Below, one piece after another: positions 15,637 through 20,358 of a DNA stretch of 20,358 nt. The notes beneath the pieces were generated by a model, which worked only from the letters and a program-made list of their open reading frames with translations, ran no database searches and was not told the origin of the DNA. Positions within the stretch are counted from its first letter, which is position 1; each line of letters starts with the position of its first letter. The DNA is from Methanobacteriota archaeon (GTDB taxonomy: Archaea > Thermoplasmatota > Thermoplasmata > Methanomassiliicoccales > Methanomethylophilaceae), in assembly GCA_023402275.1 (NCBI GenBank), contig JAEXCH010000001.1, forward strand, positions 1 through 20,358. Reading direction: 5' to 3'. The position numbers were made by a program, and so were the translations under genes.

Positions 15637-16722
15637 TTGCAAGCTAACACAACCAAAATCATCGTGATCGCGATCGCAATAGTGATCGTTGTTGCGGGTG
15701 TTGCTGCCTTCTTTGTTCTTAACAAGAATGACAAAGAGGACAACACACTGTACGAAGTGATCGATGCGGCAGGAAATAAGATCAAACTTGACACGGTCCC
15801 CGAAAGGATCATCACGCTTGATGCAAGGATGACGGAGATGGTCTGCGAACTCGGACTTACCTCGAATGTCATAGGAGTTACATCCGACAACGGTGTACAT
15901 GACGTTACCAATTTCATATACGGCATGGATTTCGACATAGGCTATCCTGATGCCTTGAAGACCCGGATCGCCGATGGAAAAACAGCATTGGTCGGTACTG
16001 TCACAGGATGGACCACTGATCAAGTGATCAAAGCGAATCCTGACCTTGTCGTATTCCAGAACACAGCGAACAATCTCACAAAGATGAAGATGCTGCAGGA
16101 GATAGGAATAACATGTCTGGTCACCAATAACAACTACAACAGTGTGGATGTTATCTACGAGAACATGGAACTCCTCGGTAAGGCCCTCGGTAAATCGGAC
16201 CGCGCAGAGAAGTTCAACAGCAGCATGGAACAGATCGTTGATTACATCTATGAGACATGCAACGGATTCGATTCAAAGGATGTCATAATGATATCAGCAC
16301 CTGGATCCGCATTGTACGCATACGGAGCAAGCAACCTCAAGCATGTTGTCCTCAGGGAACTTGGATGTACCACAAAAATGGCTGGATCCGCTACCGGAGT
16401 GGTCACTGTTGAGAATGTTCTGAACTATCAACCGGATGTCATCATATTCGACCCCATGGGTGTGACAATGAATATGACCACCCTCAAGAACCAGTTGGAA
16501 TCCGATCCACTGTGGGCTGACGTTAAGGCCATGCAGAACAAAGAGGTATACTATCTGGAGTATGCTCCGTTCCAGGCAACAGGTTACACGACCCACCACT
16601 TCGTTCACGGTATCGCCCTTATGGCAACGATCGTGTTCGATGAGCTTGGTGTCGAAGTCCCTCAGCTCGTTGAGGATGACAAGTATCTCAACTACATAGA
16701 GTGGCTTGACAGGAAATATTGA
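15637..16722 (+). CDS. membrane-tethered substrate-binding protein of a FecB/BtuF-type ABC importer
   Basis: The 361-residue protein starts with an uncleaved-looking N-terminal membrane helix (residues 7-28, IIVIAIAIVIVVAGVAAFF), with no lipobox cysteine. A class III periplasmic-binding domain follows: PERIITLDARMTEMVCELGL, then KANPDLVVFQ, VENVLNYQPDVIIF and VKAMQNKEVYYL. The family binds iron-siderophores, heme, cobalamin or related metal chelates outside the cell. The TTG start is supported by AGGTGAT (15624-15630), six bases upstream and a strong match to the archaeal 16S tail. It heads the importer operon, divergent from the nitrogenase-like genes. The ligand cannot be read from sequence. 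Stop is TGA. Confidence 0.88.
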   Translation: MQANTTKIIVIAIAIVIVVAGVAAFFVLNKNDKEDNTLYEVIDAAGNKIKLDTVPERIITLDARMTEMVCELGLTSNVIGVTSDNGVHDVTNFIYGMDFDIGYPDALKTRIADGKTALVGTVTGWTTDQVIKANPDLVVFQNTANNLTKMKMLQEIGITCLVTNNNYNSVDVIYENMELLGKALGKSDRAEKFNSSMEQIVDYIYETCNGFDSKDVIMISAPGSALYAYGASNLKHVVLRELGCTTKMAGSATGVVTVENVLNYQPDVIIFDPMGVTMNMTTLKNQLESDPLWADVKAMQNKEVYYLEYAPFQATGYTTHHFVHGIALMATIVFDELGVEVPQLVEDDKYLNYIEWLDRKY

Positions 16723-16728
16723 TCAAAC

Positions 16729-16746
16729 AGCAGAGGAAACTCTGCT
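16729..16746 (+). terminator. perfect GNRA-tetraloop hairpin between binding-protein and permease genes
   Basis: AGCAGAG (16729-16735), loop GAAA (16736-16739) and CTCTGCT (16740-16746) form an uninterrupted 7-bp stem with a stable GNRA loop, six bases after the binding-protein stop and followed only by TTCCC. It may protect the upstream mRNA or partly terminate, giving more binding protein than membrane components. Confidence 0.6.
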
Positions 16747-16772
16747 TTCCCAATATTTATTGAAGTGGTATA

Positions 16773-17870
16773 ATGAGTCAATTCGAAGACGTACCTACCG
16801 ATGATGACAAACTGGCAGGAAAGGCGGTCATCAGAGGAACCGCTCACCTCAAAAGGAGAATGATCATCACTGTTACGATAGGGATCATCTCCATGGTCCT
16901 TCTGTATATCTTCTCTCTTACAATGGGTGCATATAGTCTTTCTTTCACCCAGGCTTGGGAGGCTGTCAAGGAGATAATCATGAATGGCGGACCTATTTCC
17001 ACTGATGCAAAGGTCCTGTTCTATTCACGTATGCCCAGGTCCATATGCGTCCTATTGGTGGGTGCAGGACTTGCGGTTGCGGGTGCAGTTATGCAGGCGT
17101 TGATAAGGAACCCCATGGTCGACCCTTACATAACCGGTGTGTCCTCGGGAGCATCGTTCGGTGTTCTGTTGTTCACTCTGGGGAGTGCCTCACTTGGTGC
17201 GGTCTTCAATGTCAACTACATAATACCTATTGCTGCAATAATCGGTGCCATTGCAGCATTCGCATTGACAATGACGGTCGCCGAAGCATCGGGCGGAAGA
17301 GCTATGAACTACGTTCTTGGCGGGGTCATCATTGCAATGGGACTTTCTGCCGGGACCACCCTCATAACATCATTCAACATAGAGGAACTGCATTCGATCT
17401 CAACATGGTTGTTCGGATCCTTTGCGAACCTAAGGTGGGAGCAGACATCGATAATCTTCTTCCCGATCATGCTGATACTATTGTACCTGTTGTACAACGC
17501 AAGGAAACTTAACATGATGCTTCTGGGAGAGGAACAGGCACAATATCTGGGAATGAATGCGAGGACCTACAAGAGGAACATGATGATCCTTGTAGCTGCT
17601 CTTACGGCGCTTTGTGTAGCATTCTGCGGTGTTATCGGATTCGTGGGACTCATAGTACCGCACCTTACAAGGATGATCGTCGGAGGGGACCATAGGATGT
17701 TGCTTCCGACAAGCATGATCGTAGGGGCCAACATATTGCTGGTAGCAGATATTTTCTGTAAAAGTGCCCTTAGTTACGTAGAGCTCCCCATTGGTGCCAT
17801 AATATCTGTGGTCGGAGTGCCGCTGTTCATATACATAATGGTAAAGGAGGGAAGGAAATATGCCATGTGA
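16773..17870 (+). CDS. FecCD/BtuC-type ABC importer permease
   Basis: The 365-residue protein has about ten hydrophobic segments after a hydrophilic N-terminus. It shows the family blocks RMPRSICVLLVGAGLAVAGA, MQALIRNPMVDPYITGVSSG, and near the end GFVGLIVPHLTRMIVGGDHR and ELPIGAIISVVGVPLFIY. It forms the homodimeric channel through which the bound metal chelate or corrinoid passes. It follows the binding protein by 50 bases including the tetraloop hairpin, and its last 11 bases overlap the ATPase gene. The ribosome-binding site is weak (AAGTGGT). Stop is TGA. Confidence 0.93.
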   Translation: MSQFEDVPTDDDKLAGKAVIRGTAHLKRRMIITVTIGIISMVLLYIFSLTMGAYSLSFTQAWEAVKEIIMNGGPISTDAKVLFYSRMPRSICVLLVGAGLAVAGAVMQALIRNPMVDPYITGVSSGASFGVLLFTLGSASLGAVFNVNYIIPIAAIIGAIAAFALTMTVAEASGGRAMNYVLGGVIIAMGLSAGTTLITSFNIEELHSISTWLFGSFANLRWEQTSIIFFPIMLILLYLLYNARKLNMMLLGEEQAQYLGMNARTYKRNMMILVAALTALCVAFCGVIGFVGLIVPHLTRMIVGGDHRMLLPTSMIVGANILLVADIFCKSALSYVELPIGAIISVVGVPLFIYIMVKEGRKYAM

Positions 17871-18669
17871 ATCCGGGGATGATGCCATGCTGGATGTTGA
17901 GAATCTCGCTTTCAGCTATACGAATGAGGAGACCTTGAGATCCATAGACTTCAAGGTCAGACCGGGAGAGTTCGTGGCATTGATGGGACCCAATGGTTCC
18001 GGAAAGACCACGATGATGAGGTGTATAAACAAGATCCTCAAGGTGAACAGCGGTTCAGTGACCATCGACGATGAGGATGTTCTTTCATTGACACTCGGAG
18101 ATATAGCAAAGATATGTACAACAGTTCCTGCCGATATCTCCCTTGATTTCGTATTGACCGTCAGGGATTTTGTCTCTCTGGGCAGATCGCCCTACGTTAC
18201 CAACGTATGGTGGGACAGTCAGGAGGATGACGATATGGTGAATAATGCCCTTCACGATTTCAACATTGCACATTATGCAGAAAGGAGACTCAGTGAGCTC
18301 AGCAGCGGCGAAAGGGCGCGTGTACTTCTTGCCAAGGGCATAGTACAGACACCGAAAGTCATGCTCGTTGATGAGCCGAGTGCACATCTTGACATCAAAT
18401 ATAAGATCCAGATAATGGAGATGCTGAAAGCTCTGTCGAGAAGAGGCCTGAGTGTTGTCGTGGCATCGCACGACATAAATCTATTGACCCGTTTCTGTGA
18501 TCGTATAATGCTATTGTCGAACGGCAGGATAATTGATTACGGCCTTCCTATGGATGTGGTCACTGAGGAATCGATCAAGAAGGTATTCGACATCGAGGTC
18601 AAGACCGTTGTCGTTGATGGAGTCGTATATGTCCTACCGACGGGATCGACAATGAAGATGGACCTTTGA
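17860..18669 (+). CDS. ABC importer ATPase (FecE/BtuD-type) with altered Q-loop
   Basis: The 269-residue protein has Walker A GPNGSGKT (43-50), signature LSSGE (147-151, normally LSGGQ), Walker B VMLVDE (167-172), D-loop SAHLD and H-loop His204. The Q-loop glutamine, normally VPQ, is replaced by alanine (VPA, Ala91). The family drives import of iron-siderophore, heme or cobalamin-type ligands through FecCD permeases. The start at 17860 overlaps the permease by 11 bases and has GGAGG upstream; an in-frame ATG at 17887 (before LDVENLAFSY) is an alternative. It ends the operon; no terminator is obvious. The region 18670-18770 shows nothing supported. Stop is TGA. Confidence 0.92.
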   Translation: MPCESGDDAMLDVENLAFSYTNEETLRSIDFKVRPGEFVALMGPNGSGKTTMMRCINKILKVNSGSVTIDDEDVLSLTLGDIAKICTTVPADISLDFVLTVRDFVSLGRSPYVTNVWWDSQEDDDMVNNALHDFNIAHYAERRLSELSSGERARVLLAKGIVQTPKVMLVDEPSAHLDIKYKIQIMEMLKALSRRGLSVVVASHDINLLTRFCDRIMLLSNGRIIDYGLPMDVVTEESIKKVFDIEVKTVVVDGVVYVLPTGSTMKMDL

Positions 18670-18770
18670 TCACTATAGAATGAAACAGAGGAAGGACCCA
18701 TTGATATCAAAAACCTCTTCGTTTGGATCTCATTATCTCTCGATATACATTGATAATCATGTTGACTTTA

Positions 18771-19985
18771 TTACTGATAAGATGCGTATTGATCCAGCAT
18801 GAGCCAATCAGTAATACACATGACAGTTATCCCCTCATCTGTTACGTGTTTGACGACCGGATCCAAGGTTAAGATGGTCTTAGGAAAACTATCTTTTATC
18901 TATTCTAACGCACTTATTTCTCTTTCAGCAGTGGATTCATCGATCATTGAAAGACATACCTGATAGTACTCTCTCCCACCTATTATGGGTGATGCGACAA
19001 AATCGACCTCTTTTGCACCATATTTACCTATCTGTATGGTGTTTCCGCGTCTGATCAATTCCAGATAGACAATATTCTCCATCACTCTTCCCATGTCATT
19101 TTGTGTGAATCCTACTGCCATATCCCTAAGGCCTGGGTCCACAACATAATACTTAGGTGACGGATTCAATGAGGATGAGACCATATCATAACGGTCTGCA
19201 CGATAGATTATGAATGCTTCTCTCATAAGCTCGATATACCTATCCACCAATTCCCTGCTGGACCCCATTCCTGTTACTATGTTGTTCAGTGATATGGGAT
19301 TACCTATGTTATGCATCAGGTACGCCATCAGCCTATCCAATTCCTCCATATTTCGTACCTGTCCACGTGATGCGACATCCCATTTTACCACGGATGCATA
19401 TAGATCGCGCAAGGCGGTCTTAACGGCTTCATCACCTATCGAAGGATCGATAGAAGGGAATCCCCCGTACACCATATATCTGCGGAAGGCTGTCGCATCA
19501 TCCATCCCCTCTCCACGAAGTTCCTTCCATTCTGCAAAGGAGAGCGGGAGCATATCTATACTGACATACCTACCTGTGAGGAATGTTGTGAGTTCAGAGG
19601 ATAACAAATGAGCATTACTTCCTGTGATGTATATGTCCGCATCTGTACCGGACATAAGTGAGTTGATGACCCTCTCCCAACCCTCTGCTCTCTGCACCTC
19701 ATCAAAGAATACGTAGGTTCTGATATCTTTGGGGATCCTCGAGAATACAATGCCGGCAAGATCATCACCTGTCCTGATGCTGAAGAATTCCGGATCCTCC
19801 ATATTGAAGCGAAATATTCGATCGGAAGATATGCCATCAGCCTTTAAGGCCTCTATGAATTGTGTCATAAGAGTGGACTTTCCGCATCTGCGAACTCCCA
19901 TTATGACCTTTATGAAATCAGTGTTGTCACGGAAGTTAGATAGTTTCTCAAGATACTTTTTTCGCAACACTAATCTCTTGCTCAT
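18771..19985 (-). CDS. AAA-type ATP-binding protein with DUF4143 domain (copy 4), interrupted by in-frame TAG
   Basis: From ATG 19985 the frame runs 361 codons to TAG at 18900-18902. The same frame then continues for 42 codons to TAA at 18771-18773. The extension (starting IKDSFPKTILTLDP and ending near GITVMCITDWLML) is the normal C-terminus of this family, so the full product is 404 residues, standard length, with the TAG replacing one residue. Walker A is GVRRCGKST (30-38), Walker B VFFDEVQ (92-98), then DIYITGSNAHLLSSEL and GRYVSIDMLPLSF. The nuclease-like motif is degenerate (KEVDFV...YQVCLS). If the organism decodes TAG as pyrrolysine, this is an intact gene; otherwise it is a recent nonsense mutant missing its last 43 residues. 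A TATA box lies 27 bases upstream. Confidence 0.85.
18900..18902 (-). other. in-frame TAG (amber) codon, candidate pyrrolysine codon
   Basis: This is the only TAG ending any complete reading frame in the window; all other complete genes end in TAA or TGA. Family-conserved sequence continues immediately on its downstream side in the same frame. Confidence 0.6.
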
Positions 19986-20008
19986 AGAATAAAGTATATC
20001 TCACAAGA

Positions 20009-20016
20009 ATATAAAT
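20009..20016 (-). promoter_or_regulatory. TATA box of DUF4143 ATPase copy 4
   Basis: On the minus strand ATTTATAT is centred about 27 bases before the ATG at 19985. The leader would be nearly absent, as for the other three ATPases. Confidence 0.5.
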
Positions 20017-20067
20017 TTATGTTATACCCTAAATTTTAGGGTAAATTTTTAAGAAATTTATGGTATA
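20013..20067. repeat. 9+9 bp palindrome flanked by 14-bp direct repeats upstream of ATPase copy 4
   Basis: TACCCTAAA (20025-20033), one base, then TTTAGGGTA (20035-20043) is a perfect palindrome. It is flanked by AAATTTATGTTATA (20013-20026) and AAATTTATGGTATA (20054-20067), direct repeats differing at one base and 41 bp apart. The left copy covers the TATA/BRE area. This is a likely operator. Confidence 0.6.
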
Positions 20068-20103
20068 AAAGAAGTTTGAATGGTTTGATCTATGAATTGT
20101 GAC

Positions 20104-20358
20104 TTACGAAGAACCAGTTGCGACTGCTGCCTTCTCTGTCATTCTCTCGGCGTATGAGATCTTCTTAGGTGCTATCTGCACCTGGATATCTTTGCCGCGG
20201 TGTTTGGACCCTGCGAGTTTGCCCATGACGTACTCTGTGTCGCCTGAATTTACCATAATGAAGGAAACATCTGTTCCTAGCCCAATACAACCGATGGTCT
20301 CCTCTCCCATCTTGGTTGCTTTCCTGACTATCTCGGAGATCTGACCTCTCCTGAGGCC
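20104..20358 (-). CDS. C-terminal end of a probable DEAD-box RNA helicase (DbpA-type RNA-binding domain), partial
   Basis: The frame is open from the right edge to TAA at 20104-20106, giving 84 residues, and continues outside the window. The sequence has the pattern of the C-terminal RNA-binding domain of DeaD/CsdA helicases: R-x-GQISEIV near its start, GCIGLGTDVSFIMV, then VMGKLAGSKHRGKDIQVQIA, resembling SFVEVP...VIEALNG..IRGR.V.V. A short Lys/Ala/Ser tail follows. The internal Met at 20310 is unlikely to be the start, because similarity begins upstream of it. Only this domain is visible, so another protein carrying it is possible. It is upstream of ATPase copy 4 on the same strand, with about 118 bp of regulatory DNA between. 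Confidence 0.5.
   Translation of the reverse strand, partial: GLRRGQISEIVRKATKMGEETIGCIGLGTDVSFIMVNSGDTEYVMGKLAGSKHRGKDIQVQIAPKKISYAERMTEKAAVATGSS

Noticed and set aside
18670..18770. Terminator between the importer ATPase and the TAG gene
   Set aside because: Only a loose GAGG/CCTC pairing was found, without a T-run; not convincing.
20104..20310. Complete 68-residue protein starting at the internal ATG (20310)
   Set aside because: The frame stays open to the window edge and domain similarity begins upstream of that Met, so the gene is a partial longer one.

Overview
The window looks like a chromosome segment of a methanogenic archaeon close to the host-associated Methanomassiliicoccales (Thermoplasmata). 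The evidence for an archaeon is TATA-box promoters about 25-28 bases before leaderless starts, GGTGAT/GGAGG ribosome-binding sites, an archaeal long-form FKBP isomerase and a nitrogenase-like reductase. The order-level guess is an inference. One gene carries an in-frame TAG followed by the rest of its family domain, as expected where TAG is read as pyrrolysine. TAG ends no other complete gene here.

Layout. 1-2.4 kb: the tail of an SMR-like transporter, a DUF4143-type ATPase (minus) and a small four-helix membrane protein (minus). 2.4-6.85 kb: thpR (RNA 2',3'-cyclic phosphodiesterase), then an adiA-type arginine decarboxylase tightly coupled to a GadC-like APC antiporter. This is a bacterial-style acid-resistance or polyamine module. 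7.0-7.55 kb: a small Cys-rich protein converging on a small winged-helix regulator, with two hairpins at the shared 3' end. 7.8-10.9 kb: two more DUF4143 ATPases, and a broken HsdR N-terminus ending at the 3' CCA of tRNA-Arg(CCT), which looks like an integration or deletion scar. 10.9-11.9 kb: FKBP isomerase and tRNA-Thr(TGT).

12.0-18.7 kb holds the most unusual system: a divergent locus. To the left runs a natural NifH-NifD-like fusion (716 aa), overlapping by ATGA a NifK/NifE-like subunit that has lost two of three cluster cysteines. To the right runs a complete FecCD/BtuCDF-type importer: membrane-tethered binding protein, permease and ATPase. Neither F430 synthesis (CfbC/CfbD, separate proteins with one homodimeric D subunit) nor nitrogen fixation fits this architecture. 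My inference is a two-component nitrogenase-like reductase acting on, or maturing, something the importer brings in (metal chelate, corrinoid or other tetrapyrrole).

18.7-20.36 kb: a fourth DUF4143 ATPase, interrupted by the TAG codon, preceded by a 9+9 bp palindrome flanked by direct repeats. Then comes the C-terminal end of what looks like a DEAD-box RNA helicase with a DbpA-type RNA-binding domain. The four ATPases have individual promoter-proximal repeat structures. Two close paralogs (at 1.6 and 9.36 kb) each have repeats with exactly 23-bp period at the same distance from the start codon, although the repeat sequences differ.
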